Assembly: GCF_000009765.2 (NCBI RefSeq)
Contig: NC_003155.5
Location: 8,961,609 to 9,025,608, forward strand
Direction of reading: 5' to 3'
DNA length: 64,000 nucleotides
From: Streptomyces avermitilis MA-4680 = NBRC 14893
GTDB lineage: Bacteria > Actinomycetota > Actinomycetes > Streptomycetales > Streptomycetaceae
A model generated the notes under the pieces. The model had not been told where the DNA came from and ran no database searches. It was given only the letters and a program-made list of their open reading frames with translations. Shown here one piece after another: positions 53,492 through 63,100 of this stretch. Position 1 is the first letter of the stretch. Each line of letters begins with the position of its first letter. Made by a program: the position numbers and the translations under genes.

Positions 53492-53902
53492 CTACTGCGG
53501 GTTGCGTGACTCGAGTTCACGGCGCAGGACATCGAGCGTGCGTCCGTCCTCCACGTGCCACAGCGTCCATCCGTTGATCACGTTGCCGGTCACAGCTTCT
53601 GCCGCCTTGGACGGCGAGGGGTACGGAGTGGCATGGCCATCGACAACCAACTGGCCGTCAGGCGTCACCACCGCGCGCCCAGACCGGTTGGCTCGGCGCT
53701 GGTGAAAGGTCAGGACCGTGCCCGCCTTCAGCAGGTCCGCTTGCATGAGATCGGCCAGCGGACCGTGGGGGACCACCTGCCTCGGCGATGACGGCTTGCC
53801 CCCGGTGCCGAGGGTGAGAGTCACCTGCACGGTGTCGTCGCCGCTCGCTTTCATCAAGTGCGCGATGACGGCCGGGTCGAAATTGATGCTGAGCGTAGGC
53901 AT
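53492..53902 (-). CDS. Small RAMA-domain protein
   Basis: ATG at 53902 with GGGAGG 5-6 bp upstream, 136 residues. Residues 1-45 are a short strand-rich region (TLSINFDPAVIAHLMKASGD). Residues about 60-130 resemble the RAMA domain: LMQADLLKAGTVLTFHQRR, then GHATPYPSPSKAAEAVTG and VINGWTLWHVED. RAMA domains usually read DNA in modification or defence proteins; here it stands nearly alone. It diverges from tap across a 208-bp regulatory gap. Confidence 0.65.
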   Translation of the reverse strand: MPTLSINFDPAVIAHLMKASGDDTVQVTLTLGTGGKPSSPRQVVPHGPLADLMQADLLKAGTVLTFHQRRANRSGRAVVTPDGQLVVDGHATPYPSPSKAAEAVTGNVINGWTLWHVEDGRTLDVLRRELESRNPQ

Positions 53903-53949
53903 GCGGCCTCCCTTGTAGCAGTCCGGCCGACCCGGACCACTCGTATACC

Positions 53950-54110
53950 TCTGATCGTATGGCATCCAGGAGACTTTTTCTAACTTCTGTCACCAGTGAT
54001 CCAGGAGAAAAAAATGCTGAGGTCGCTTTTTCGATTAGTACGCGATGTGTACGGCAAACGTACGCACTTCGTACGCTCCGTGGGGTAGGGTGTTGGTCAG
54101 GAGGTGTTCC
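53950..54110 (+). promoter_or_regulatory. tap upstream region with clustered GTAC motifs
   Basis: This is unusually A/T-rich for the window (runs such as CTTTTTC and GAAAAAAATG). It contains GTACG-GCAAA-CGTAC and CGTACG-CACTT-CGTACG within 54050-54076, just before the RBS AGGAGGTG. The stacked palindromes look like an operator, perhaps autoregulatory through the Tap HTH; the binding protein is not known. Confidence 0.5.
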
Positions 54111-56351
54111 ATGTCCGAGTTGTTTGACGCGGTCGACGCGCTGGTCGCGTCCCGCGCCACGCTGCCGCCACCGGCGGAGCGCAAGCGGCTGCGTGCCGCG
54201 CACGGTCTGACGATTGACGAGGTGGCAGGCGCGCTGAAGGTGCGGCGGGCCACGGTGTCCGGCTGGGAGTCGGGCAAGACCGAGCCTCGCCCGCCGGAGC
54301 GCGACGCCTACGCTCGGCTGCTGGACCAGCTCGCGGAGCTCTACCCGGCGCCCTCAGCACTGGAGGAGCCGGACGCCCCGGCGGTGCCGACCACCTTCAC
54401 CGCCGCGCCCGCCCCGGCTGAGGCCCGGACTCTGTCTACAGGCCCGGCGCCCGAGGCTGCGGACATGACTGCAACCGAGAACACTCAGACCAGCCCCGCC
54501 CCCGTCGCCGCTGCTCTGGAGGCCGCGCCGCGTCCGGCGGGCACCAGCAGGAGCACGTCGACGTCGCGCCGCCCGGCCGTGCGGAAGGCTGCCCCGGCAG
54601 GCACCCCGGCTGGCGGCACCGACCCGCGGTTCGAGAACGGTCCGTTGGCGGTCATCGACGTCGAGGATGGGCAGGTCCTCGCGTACTGCACTGGCGGTCT
54701 GGTCCTGGACGTGCCCGCCAAGTCGATCCCGGCCCTGGTGGACTGGACGCTGCGCGAGGCGAAGCTCGGCCAGCCGAAGCTGTCCGGGCCGGGCAAGGAC
54801 GCCGACCCGCTGATCGTCCTCACCGAGGCCGCGCTGGAGCGCTACGGCCTGCCGGTCGCCCTCACGGATGAGGAGCGGCTCGCTGGGCGGATTCCGGAGG
54901 GCCACAAGGTCATCAAGCAGCTGGTCCGCGCGGAGTGGAAGCTGACGAAGCGCGGGTTTGGGCCGTGGGCGCGGATCTACCGTCCCGCACAGGGTTCGGA
55001 GCGGGCCTGCGTGCAGCTGTGCATTCCGTCCTGGAACGCGCTGGACACCCGGCACTGGGGCGAGGCCGGGCAGCTCCCGCCGGCGGAACTCGCCCGTGTG
55101 CTGGGCGTGTACGCGTCCCGGGTGATGACGCCGCGCGGATCGACGGCGGTGACCGGCCTGGAGCTGATGACCGCGCTGCACCCGCCGACCCGCGCCTCCG
55201 AGCCCGATGAGAGCGGGAAGCGGCACTCCGAGCACAACCCCGGCTCGCTGGGGAAGGACCCGGTGGACTGCGCCCCGTGCGAGGCCCCCGACGGGCACCC
55301 GCTGCTCAAGGACCTGCCGCGGTTCCACGTGCGCGGCCCGGCGGAGAAGCTGTTCGAGGAGGCGTACGACTGGGCGCGGCCGATGACGGATGCCGAGTGC
55401 ACCCTGCGGCACCTGGTCGGCATCGACGTGAACATGGCCTTCGCCGCCGGCGCCAACGGCCTGGCCGTCGGCCTCGGCGCGCCCACGCACGTCACGGCGC
55501 CGGTGTTCGACGCGAAGCTGCCCGGATCGTGGCTGGTGGACCTCTCGCACGTCGACCTGTCGAGGGTGAAGGTCGGCAAGGACAAGTGGGTAGACCTGGA
55601 CGCGAGTCTGCTGCCCAGCCCGTTCACGCCGAAGGGCGACCGGCCCGAGGGCCCGGCCTGGTACGCGACGCCCACCGTCGCCTACGCGGCGGAACTCGGC
55701 TACGACGTCACGCCGGTCGAGGCCTATGTGCGGTACGAGAACGGCCGCTACCTGGACGGCTGGTACAACCGGCTGCGTGACGCCTACCTCGCCACGATGG
55801 CCGACCTCGGCGTCCACGCCGACCTCTCCCCGGCCGACTTCCTCGCGGCGATGGACGGCTACAAGGAGCGTGATCCGGAGCTGGCGATCGTCGTCTCGGC
55901 CATCAAGGCGACGGTGAAGGGCGGGCTGGGCAAGCTGCGCGAGCGGCCCCGGGGTGAGGGCTGGCGGCCGGGCGAGCCGTGGCGGGCACTGTCGCGTCCG
56001 ACGTGGCGGCCGGACATCCGCGCGGCGGTCATCTCCCGCACCCGGATCAACCTGCACCGCAAGATCGTCAAGCACGCGGCGTTCACCGGCCAGTACCCGG
56101 TCGCGATCCTGTCCGACTGCGTCGTCTACGCGGCTGGCGGTGAGGGCCCGTTGGACTTCCTGCCCTACCGGGACGGCAAGCCGCTGCCCGGCGGTTTTAA
56201 GCTCGGCATCAACCCCGGCCTGGTCAAGCACGAGGGCACCCAGTCCGTCCTATGGGGTGAAGAGGTCCGCGAGCGGTTCGACGCGCCGGAGCTCAACCTC
56301 GCCCGGTACATCAAGGACGGCACCGTCACCGACGCCGACAACGGCGAATAG
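54111..56351 (+). CDS. tap: Tap, telomere-associated protein
   Basis: Start at ATG 54111, with AGGAGGTG upstream, rather than a longer in-frame start at 54045; this gives 746 residues. Residues about 25-70 are an XRE-type HTH (RKRLRAAHGLTIDEVAGALK, RRATVSGWESGKTEP). An Ala/Pro-rich linker (about 85-170) leads into a large domain (about 180-740) with conserved-looking GIDVNMAFAAGANGLAVGLG and GGLGKLRERPRGEGW. In Streptomyces Tap binds the single-stranded telomere 3' overhang and recruits Tpg for end patching. Tpg follows 12 bp downstream, the usual order. Confidence 0.9.
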   Translation: MSELFDAVDALVASRATLPPPAERKRLRAAHGLTIDEVAGALKVRRATVSGWESGKTEPRPPERDAYARLLDQLAELYPAPSALEEPDAPAVPTTFTAAPAPAEARTLSTGPAPEAADMTATENTQTSPAPVAAALEAAPRPAGTSRSTSTSRRPAVRKAAPAGTPAGGTDPRFENGPLAVIDVEDGQVLAYCTGGLVLDVPAKSIPALVDWTLREAKLGQPKLSGPGKDADPLIVLTEAALERYGLPVALTDEERLAGRIPEGHKVIKQLVRAEWKLTKRGFGPWARIYRPAQGSERACVQLCIPSWNALDTRHWGEAGQLPPAELARVLGVYASRVMTPRGSTAVTGLELMTALHPPTRASEPDESGKRHSEHNPGSLGKDPVDCAPCEAPDGHPLLKDLPRFHVRGPAEKLFEEAYDWARPMTDAECTLRHLVGIDVNMAFAAGANGLAVGLGAPTHVTAPVFDAKLPGSWLVDLSHVDLSRVKVGKDKWVDLDASLLPSPFTPKGDRPEGPAWYATPTVAYAAELGYDVTPVEAYVRYENGRYLDGWYNRLRDAYLATMADLGVHADLSPADFLAAMDGYKERDPELAIVVSAIKATVKGGLGKLRERPRGEGWRPGEPWRALSRPTWRPDIRAAVISRTRINLHRKIVKHAAFTGQYPVAILSDCVVYAAGGEGPLDFLPYRDGKPLPGGFKLGINPGLVKHEGTQSVLWGEEVRERFDAPELNLARYIKDGTVTDADNGE

Positions 56352-56363
56352 GAGAAGGCGACG

Positions 56364-56921
56364 ATGAGCATGTTCGGGGACGGCCTGGAAGCCGCAGTGC
56401 ACAAGGCGTTCACCCGGCCGGCGCCCAAGAGCGCGGGCACGCAGATGCGGTACCTGGTCAAGCAGTACAAGGGCACCAAGGCGGTCGCCCAGCTGCTGCG
56501 GATCTCCCAGCGCACCGTAGAGCGGTACGTGAAGGACCAGATCAAAAAGCCCCGCCCGGACCTCGCCGCCCGCCTGGAGCGCGAGGTGAAGAAGCGGTGG
56601 CAGCCACAGATCCGCGCCAAGGCACGGCAGCAGGCGGCGACCACCGGCGGCATCGTCATCGACACCCGCGCCCGCCTTGGCTACACCGCCCCCATCGGCT
56701 CCACGGACCAGGACCGCATCCGGCACCTGACCATCGCCCTGCCGCCCCGCTACGCCGCCCAACTCTTCGAAGCCCAGGAACAGGGTGCCAGCGACCAGCA
56801 GCTCCAGGAGATCGCCGCCGAAGCGCTCAAGGAGGTGTACTTCCAGGACGGCGGCCGCCGCGCTGGAAGCCTGGAAGAGGTCCGGTTCACGGACATCGAG
56901 CACCTCGAGTTCGACCTGTAA
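56364..56921 (+). CDS. tpg: Tpg, terminal protein that primes and caps telomeres
   Basis: This encodes 185 residues, the usual length for Streptomyces Tpg (about 184-185), with GGAGAAGG upstream of the ATG. An HTH-like segment lies at about 32-60 (QYKGTKAVAQLLRISQRTVE), and the C-terminal half (about 110-185) contains DRIRHLTIALPPRYAAQLF. Tpg becomes covalently linked to the DNA 5' ends and primes fill-in of the recessed strand with Tap. Its presence matches the archetypal palindromes at 63808-64000. Confidence 0.93.
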   Translation: MSMFGDGLEAAVHKAFTRPAPKSAGTQMRYLVKQYKGTKAVAQLLRISQRTVERYVKDQIKKPRPDLAARLEREVKKRWQPQIRAKARQQAATTGGIVIDTRARLGYTAPIGSTDQDRIRHLTIALPPRYAAQLFEAQEQGASDQQLQEIAAEALKEVYFQDGGRRAGSLEEVRFTDIEHLEFDL

Positions 56922-57060
56922 GCGCGCCCCAAACACGCTGCGGGCCCCGGGCTGCGCTCCGGGGCCGTACACGACCGGAGCCTCGAGTGCGGGATGCGGC
57001 GCATTAGGGAGTGCCTCTGAATCCACCACCTTGTCTGTAAGTCTGCGGCACGATGACTCG

Positions 57061-57606
57061 ATGACAGATGGATGGGGGGCGGTCACTGCAGCCGTGGTGA
57101 CCATCATTGGAACGATTGTGGTGGGCATCCTCGCGTACCGAGCTGGTCGTGCCCAAGTGAGTGATCAAGCACGAGTTGAGCACGGTCAGTGGCTGCGCGG
57201 TCAACGCCAGGAGGCGTACGTGACGTTCCTGACCGCGTGGGATCGAGTCGTGAAGTCGCTCAAAGACGAGATGAAGACCATTGGGGAGAGCCAGCAGGCG
57301 ACGCCGCCCACCGAACGTGAACGCTTTATGGAGGCTGCTGGAGAACGTGTTCTGTATGCACCTGCACCAGTCCGGGGACCAGCGGAGCAAGTGCTGCTGC
57401 TCGGCCCAGACGACGTTGCTGACGCCGCAGGCCGCATGGTAGATCACCTCGATGGAATGCAAACCGCAGCCTTGAACCGAATCCTAGGTGCGGCCGAACC
57501 GACGTCGACAGCGTTCTATGCGGCTCAGCAGGTGGCACTAAGGCATCGCCGGGAGTTTCTTGCCCTGGTGAGGGCTGTGCTGCGTACTCCGCCGACCCCG
57601 CACTAG
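57061..57606 (+). CDS. Membrane-anchored hypothetical protein
   Basis: ATG at 57061, 181 residues. One N-terminal helix (AVTAAVVTIIGTIVVGILAY, about 7-26) anchors a cytoplasmic helical domain (VEHGQWLRGQRQEAYVTFLT onward), a common layout in Streptomyces proteins of unknown function. It lies 140 bp after tpg and may have its own promoter. Confidence 0.6.
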   Translation: MTDGWGAVTAAVVTIIGTIVVGILAYRAGRAQVSDQARVEHGQWLRGQRQEAYVTFLTAWDRVVKSLKDEMKTIGESQQATPPTERERFMEAAGERVLYAPAPVRGPAEQVLLLGPDDVADAAGRMVDHLDGMQTAALNRILGAAEPTSTAFYAAQQVALRHRREFLALVRAVLRTPPTPH

Positions 57607-57615
57607 AAGATAACC

Positions 57616-57898
57616 GCTCGGCGTTTTCAAGATGCGCCAACAGTCTCAGACGGCTGAAGTGGCGAGCCAAGCGCCGATCCGCGCGAGGTTGATACTGGCT
57701 GCGGTAAAACCGATGCCGAAGATGCGCGGCGCCGCGCAGGAAGCAGCCGAACGCGAGGCTCAGCGTCCGGTGTGCGGGGTGCGGGCAGAAGCGCCCACAG
57801 GGGGCAGGAAGTTCTTCCTCACCGCCTCGTGCCAGCCGTCGGGCGGGGCCCACGGACGCGGCCTCGCGCTGGGTCAGCGAGGGGCGACTGGTGCTCAT
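57616..57898 (-). pseudogene. Transposase C-terminal remnant
   Basis: On the minus strand a frame with internal stops reads WHEAVRKNFLPPVGASARTP, a stop, then RIFGIGFTAASINLARIGAW, a second stop, and a DCWRI tail. The pattern resembles the C-terminal end of an IS1182-type transposase. No ends or upstream part remain. Confidence 0.4.
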
Positions 57899-58248
57899 GG
57901 CCCCGTATCCTCCGCCTCCGCACTCGACACCCCGACCCGCAGTGCCGCCCGCGCTGACCTGCCGGGGTCGGGCTCATGGTCGGGCCTGTGGCCGGCGCCC
58001 TGGTGCCCGTGGTCGGGGGCCCGCGCGGGCTGGGCAAGCCTCGGCACAGGGCTTGGGCAAGCCTCCGGCCGGGCTTGCCCAACCTCACGAGGCAATACAG
58101 CTAGGGCGCGTCCGCGGGCGGCCGTCGTCGACAGCTTCCATGGTGGGGCCCACAGAGGGCTGGAGGGTCGACCCCACCGTTGCACCGATGGGCGCAGCAC
58201 CCCCGTCGTGCAGGCGCCCACCGTGGGCCCACACACCCGTCGCAGTTA
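57899..58248. other. Gene-free stretch with short direct repeats
   Basis: No frame here has coding character. Between 58027 and 58092 the motif GGGCTnGGCAAGCCTC recurs twice, followed by the related GGGCTTGCCCAACCTC. It probably represents debris around the IS630 insertion. Confidence 0.4.
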
Positions 58249-59339
58249 CTGACCTTTTCGGATTGGCTTCGGGGGATCTGGGGTGAGGGTCAGTCCGGTT
58301 TCGGTGAGGTAGCCGTCAATGAGCTCGGGGTGACGCTGGATGTGGGCGAGCCCTCGGCGGAGGGTGCGGGTGAGGTGGTCGGGGTCGGTGAATGCGGTGT
58401 TGGCCATCGGCCCGTGCCGTAACCACGACCAGATGCCTTCCACGGGATTCAAGTCCGGGCTGTAGGAGGGCAGCTGGATGATGGTGAGCCATTCGTGGCT
58501 GCCTGCGTACTCCCGCAATCCGGCAGCACGGTGGGTGTTCAAATTGTCCCAGACGACAATGATCGGGGCGCCGAGCTGCAGGTGCGCGCGGACCAGGAGG
58601 TCGCGGTAGTCCTGCCAGGCGAAGCTCTTGCGTGCTCCTTTGAGGAGCAGGTGGAAGCGGGGCCGGTAGATCAGCCGGGACCTTTCGCCGGGCCGGTAGC
58701 AGCACAGTGCGGCGACCGAGATGCGTCGCCGGGACCGTCCGCGCACTCTGACTACGGGAGTCTGTCCGCGCCGGCCCCAGGTGCGGGCGTGTGGCGGCGT
58801 CATCGCGAACCCGGCCTCGTCCTCGAAGACGATGTAGGCCCCGAGCGCCGCCGCGGCACTTCCACCTGCGGCCACACGTCCTTCTTCCAGAGCTCGACCG
58901 CATGCTCGTCGCGTTCCAGCGCGCGACGGGCCGGGCTCTGCCAGGACCAGCCGTGGCGGTGCAGCAGCCGCCACACTCCCGCGATCGAGCAACTGACCTG
59001 GAACTGGCGGCCGATCAGCGTTCTGACGCGTTCCAATGTCCACCGCTGGTCTTCCCAGCCATGCGCGGCCGGCCCTTTGGCCAGCTCCTTTTCCAGCAGG
59101 GCGAACCGTTCGTCCGACAGCTTCGGCAGTTTCGCAGGTCCCTTCGACTTCAGACCCTCGATACCGCCTTCACGCCAGTTGCGGCGCCATTGCTCCACCG
59201 AACGCTCGCTCACCCGCAGGTCTTTGGCGATGTCCGAAGTCCTGTCACCTCGTGCGAACCTCACCCCGGCCTCCAGCCGGATCCCTTCACGCGCAGCCCG
59301 CCGCTCAGCGGTCAGGCCCCCACCATCCGCGTACCGCAT
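58246..59339 (-). CDS. IS630-family transposase, two frames with a -1 shift
   Basis: The first frame (from 59339) has an HTH: TSDIAKDLRVSERSVEQWRR (about 34-53). The second carries the DDE core: YIVFEDEAGFAMTPP, IIVVWDNLNTHRAAG and YSPDLNPVEGIWSWLR. They meet near 58860, where a -1 change joins VWPQVE to SAAAALGAYIV. Whether the shift is programmed or a lesion is unclear. The TAA stop uses the TA target duplication outside the element. Confidence 0.75.
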
Positions 59340-59401
59340 AGCACCGGCATACCGCAGGGATCACCCAACGTCACCACCCGAAGGCAACCCGAAAAGGTCA
59401 G
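58249..59401 (-). mobile_element. IS630-family element (1153 bp)
   Basis: It has terminal inverted repeats CTGACCTTTTCGG (58249 onward, and reversed at 59401) and the TA target duplication typical of IS630/Tc1 elements (58247-58248 and 59402-59403). Confidence 0.9.
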
Positions 59402-59403
59402 TA

Positions 59404-59579
59404 GTGACCTGGACGGTTTCACCGAGCACCGCCTCCAGCCGGACGGCAGACTGCTCACCACCTACCGCCAGTCTGACTACTTCGTCTCCCGCACCCTGAT
59501 CTTTCAAGGCAGCAACGCGCTAAAGACGGCCCGCCACCGCGCAAAGCAGTACCTGGCCGGTATGGCAGGCCATCAGTAG
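59404..59579 (+). pseudogene. 3' remnant of a gene cut by the IS630 element
   Basis: The frame out of the element edge reads SDLDGFTEHRLQPDGRLLTT, then YFVSRTLIFQGSNALKTARH, and ends GMAGHQ at TAG, about 58 codons with good codon bias. No matching 5' part is found left of the element. Family not recognised. Confidence 0.45.
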
Positions 59580-59583
59580 AGGC

Positions 59584-62091
59584 CTACGTCCAGCGCATTC
59601 CGATGGCGGACAGCTTCTCCATCCGCTCGGGCGTCAGCGTCGCGGCCCTGCTGCGCTGATTCCCGATCCAGGCCCCCAGCTTGTGCTCTCGCTCCTCCTG
59701 GTCTTCGCCGACGGTCCGCTCTATGTGCTTCCTCGGGACCTGAAGGTGGCCTTCGCGTTCGTAGAACTGTTTGGCGGCCTCGTAGTTCATCGCCCACTTG
59801 TCGGCCTGTGTGCGGCGCGGTTTCGGCTTTTCGTCCTCGGTGGCGGGTGTGATGCCGAGGACGTGCTCGCACATCCACTGCTGCACGGTCGTGAGCTTGT
59901 CCCAGCCGAGCCGCACCGACCGCACCCACCGCCCCAGATCCTCGCCCTGGCCCAGGACCTCGCCCGCCGTGGTGGGCAGCGCCTCGCCCGCGTCCAGGTG
60001 CATCCGGACCAGGTGGAAGCACCTCTGCCACGTCACCGGCCAGCTCGGGCACCACGACGCGTCGATCTCCTCCAGCTGCTCGCGCCGCTCGTCCGACAGT
60101 GCCCCGGCCGACGACTCCACCGGCAGGCCCTCGGCACGCCGCCGTTCGATCTCGGCAGCCTTCCGGGCGGCGGTCCGCGCGTTCTTCAACCAGATGCCCA
60201 CCTTCGCGCCCTGGTAGGTGGCGTCCAGCGGGGCTAGAAGGTGCCCGTGTTCGGCGGCCCACCCGCGCGCGGCGGCCAGTCCCTCCTCCCACGCGACGTC
60301 GAAGTGCGACCACACCATGCCGAGTTTTTCCAGCTGCTCGACGCGGTCGGCGTCCATGTCCCCGCGGGCGTAGAACCTTCTGGCGTCGGCGATCCACTGC
60401 CCCAGTGGAAACGCGGCGAGCGAGGCCGGCCAGCCCTTGGCCTGCGTCTCCTGGCCGGTGTGGCCGGGCACGTGGAACGTGAACGGGACCTTCAGGTCGC
60501 CGTGTTCGCGGGCGTAGATGACGGCGGCTTCGATGCCGCGGCGCCAGTGTTGGTGTTCGGGGTTGAGGACGCGCAGGTTGATGAACGCCGCGAGGGCGGC
60601 CGGGTCGCGCGGCGTGGAGAACTTCAGCAGCGCCTTCGCGGAGACCGAGACGCTGGAGCCGTCCCCGCTGCCTCCCTGCTCCTTGCTGATTTCCCGCGTC
60701 TGCACGCCTTTGGAGCGGCTGGGGGCCTGCTGTTCGGCCAGCTGCTCCACGACGCGGGCGTCGTGTGCCCTGAGGGCCTCAAGCAGTTTCGCCAGTCCGC
60801 CGAACGCCCGGGAAGTGAGCATGTTGTCCGCTGTCTCCCCAGGCCCGAGCAGTACCGGCACCACGAGGGAGGCCGTCTTCCCCTCGCCCGGCTGCATCCG
60901 CAGTGCCCGGCCGACGGCCTGGACGAGGTCGGGCATGGAGCCGCGTACGTCGGCGAAGTAGACGGAGTCGCAGTTCTTGGTGTCGACGCCTTCGCCCAGG
61001 ACCTTCACGGACCCCAGGTAGCTCTTCTCCACGACTGTGCCGTCGGTGGCGATGCCGTCGGCGAATTCCGTGAGGACGCGCCGGCGGTGGAGTGGCTTGT
61101 GCTCGCCGCACAGCCAGTTGACCCAGACGGCACGCGGGTACAGCTCGGGATCGGCGGCGTGCAACTGCGCGGCGATGTCCGGGAGACCGGCCGCGAACGC
61201 CTCGGCCTCCTTCACGACGTGGTGGAAGACGAGCGTACGCCTGAAGCCTTCCTCGGCCGACGCCTTGACCAGCGCCGTCTGCAGCGCGGCGAGCCGCGCA
61301 CCACGTACCTGCTCGGACCGCGCTTCGGCGCCCAGGAGCTGCGCGGCCTGGAGCTGGGTGTCGGTGATGTCCACGCACACCACCTGGTAGGGGGCACAGA
61401 TCCGCCGGTCGATGGCCTCCGACAGCGTCAGGGTGAAGCACCTGCTGCCGAACGGCCCGTCCGGATCGTCCTCCATGCTCGCGACCAGCTCGCCCGGCGC
61501 GCCCGGCTCGAAGTCCTCGTCCAGCTGCCACAGCCGGGGCGTGGCGGTCATGTAGAGGCGACGCAGGGCGGGGATGCGAGTGTTGTCGTGGACGACCGCC
61601 CATGGCTTGCCGATCCGGCCCGAAACCCTGTGCGCCTCGTCCACGACGATCAGGTCCCAGCCCGGAAGGCCGGCGGCGTGCGCGCGTTCCAGCGTGCCCA
61701 GCCCGAGCGAGGCGTACGTGGCGAACACCGTGACCTTGTCGAACGGCCGCACCCAGTCGACCAGCTCCTGCACGTCCGTGGTGTTGGGGAAGCCCGCTTC
61801 CTCCCCGCGCAGGGACGAGACTCCGATCATCGGGCCCCTACGGCCTCCCTCGCGCCAGGCGGTCTCGGTCTGGGCGAGCAGATCCAGCGAAGGGACGAGG
61901 ACGAGCACACGGCCCGCACGGAGCTCCTCTGCACTCCGGGTGGCCACGAGGGTCTTCCCGGCCCCGGTCGCCATGACCACCTGAGTCCGCAGACCCCGCT
62001 CCGGCACAGTGGATCTTGCAGGCAATTCGAGCGCCCGGAGTACCGCGTCCACGGCTTCTCGCTGATGAGGACGGAGTTCCTTCACAGCCAT
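59584..62091 (-). CDS. Telomere-proximal SF2 helicase with helicase-associated (HA) domains
   Basis: This encodes 835 residues. SF2 motifs: Q/RPHQREAV (6-13), Walker A ATGAGKT (41-47), DEAH (150-153), motif III YMTATPRLW and motif VI QAVGRALRMQPGEGK (about 388-402). After about residue 500 come Trp-rich helicase-associated repeats (GQWIADARRFYARGD, VGIWLKNARTAARKA, LGAWIGNQRSRAATL). Such genes lie next to telomeres of many Streptomyces linear replicons (for example ttrA-like genes linked to transfer). It is the outermost large gene, transcribed inward, with an intact frame. Confidence 0.88.
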   Translation of the reverse strand: MAVKELRPHQREAVDAVLRALELPARSTVPERGLRTQVVMATGAGKTLVATRSAEELRAGRVLVLVPSLDLLAQTETAWREGGRRGPMIGVSSLRGEEAGFPNTTDVQELVDWVRPFDKVTVFATYASLGLGTLERAHAAGLPGWDLIVVDEAHRVSGRIGKPWAVVHDNTRIPALRRLYMTATPRLWQLDEDFEPGAPGELVASMEDDPDGPFGSRCFTLTLSEAIDRRICAPYQVVCVDITDTQLQAAQLLGAEARSEQVRGARLAALQTALVKASAEEGFRRTLVFHHVVKEAEAFAAGLPDIAAQLHAADPELYPRAVWVNWLCGEHKPLHRRRVLTEFADGIATDGTVVEKSYLGSVKVLGEGVDTKNCDSVYFADVRGSMPDLVQAVGRALRMQPGEGKTASLVVPVLLGPGETADNMLTSRAFGGLAKLLEALRAHDARVVEQLAEQQAPSRSKGVQTREISKEQGGSGDGSSVSVSAKALLKFSTPRDPAALAAFINLRVLNPEHQHWRRGIEAAVIYAREHGDLKVPFTFHVPGHTGQETQAKGWPASLAAFPLGQWIADARRFYARGDMDADRVEQLEKLGMVWSHFDVAWEEGLAAARGWAAEHGHLLAPLDATYQGAKVGIWLKNARTAARKAAEIERRRAEGLPVESSAGALSDERREQLEEIDASWCPSWPVTWQRCFHLVRMHLDAGEALPTTAGEVLGQGEDLGRWVRSVRLGWDKLTTVQQWMCEHVLGITPATEDEKPKPRRTQADKWAMNYEAAKQFYEREGHLQVPRKHIERTVGEDQEEREHKLGAWIGNQRSRAATLTPERMEKLSAIGMRWT

Positions 62092-62382
62092 CTGGATCTA
62101 CCCTCTTCTACGAGCCGGACGAAAGGCCCCACACGCCAAACGCGGGAAACCAGCAAGCAACGACGTGCGATGGGCCACGACACCCCCACCGAAGCCACCG
62201 GGTTCACGCCCTCATCCGGGACCCAGATGACCACCTTGCAGCGGATCACAGACCCCACAGCACTGGAGTCATCTAAATCCAGAGTCTATCGCACCTTAAA
62301 AAAGAAGCAGGCGTTCTAGGGAATCAACACGCAAACCACGGGTACTCCACATCCATCACTGTCCACCCAGTCCCGGAGAGTC
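62092..62382. other. Divergent promoter region between the helicase gene and terminal small genes
   Basis: No gene is seen in these 291 bp. The less GC-rich stretch near 62260-62320 is the probable promoter site. Confidence 0.4.
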
Positions 62383-62577
62383 ATGACACACAAGACTGAA
62401 AACGAGAAGGGCAACCGGTTCTGCAAGGCGTGCGGCACGCCCGCCGAAGACGGAAAGCTGTGCAACCACTGCAGCACCGTCCTGGACCTCCCCGACGATG
62501 CAGGGCTGACCGAAGACCAAGGTGCAGCAGTACGACGCAACTTCGAAGGACGCACCGAGCAGCAAAAGCAAAAGTGA
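62383..62577 (+). CDS. Small zinc-ribbon protein
   Basis: ATG at 62383 with CCGGAGAG upstream, 64 residues. Two CxxC knuckles (FCKACG at 14-19 and LCNHCS at 26-31) form a zinc-ribbon, followed by an acidic stretch and a polar tail ending QQKQK. It may be a small nucleic-acid or protein-binding adaptor near the telomere. Confidence 0.6.
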   Translation: MTHKTENEKGNRFCKACGTPAEDGKLCNHCSTVLDLPDDAGLTEDQGAAVRRNFEGRTEQQKQK

Positions 62578-62638
62578 GCGAAACGGCAGGGACAAACCCA
62601 ACCCACTGAACAGCATGCACGGGGGTACACGGGCCAGC

Positions 62639-62932
62639 ATGGCAACCAAGACCGATCGCATCATGTCCCTGCGCGCCGTGCGGCAACTGCGCCATGTCCG
62701 CGCCTTCTATGCGGCAGGAGTCCTGTTGTGGGCCGCCGCAGCAATCTGGACGGGATGGACCCATCCCGCAAGCCGGCAGATGTGGGTCTCCGTACTTCTC
62801 CTGGCGGTCTTCACAAGCCTGCTGTTCACGACTTCCCTGTGGCTGTGGCGCCTCCAAGCCGGCACAGCAGGCAGGCCGGCGCATCACGCTGCACCGCGAC
62901 AGGTGGTCGCCCGACGCCGCGCGAACGCCTGA
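62639..62932 (+). CDS. Small two-helix membrane protein
   Basis: ATG at 62639 (MATKTDRIMSLRAVRQLRHV) is the likely start; 62663 is an alternative. It gives 97 residues with two membrane helices: AFYAAGVLLWAAAAIWTGW (about 22-40) and MWVSVLLLAVFTSLLFTTSL (about 48-67), then a basic tail. First of three small membrane protein genes before the telomere. Function unknown. Confidence 0.55.
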   Translation: MATKTDRIMSLRAVRQLRHVRAFYAAGVLLWAAAAIWTGWTHPASRQMWVSVLLLAVFTSLLFTTSLWLWRLQAGTAGRPAHHAAPRQVVARRRANA

Positions 62933-63100
62933 GCCCGACAGTCGCGTAGCCCCCTTCGAAACCAGGCCCTGCCCGCCTCAAGCGGGCCCATGCTCCTGGA
63001 GGCGCAGCCGGAAGGACCGCGGGGCACCAGAGAAGTGCAGCGGGGCCGCCGAGGGGGCGTCGCCCGTTACCTGAGGCGGTGTCAGGGCATTCGGAGATAC

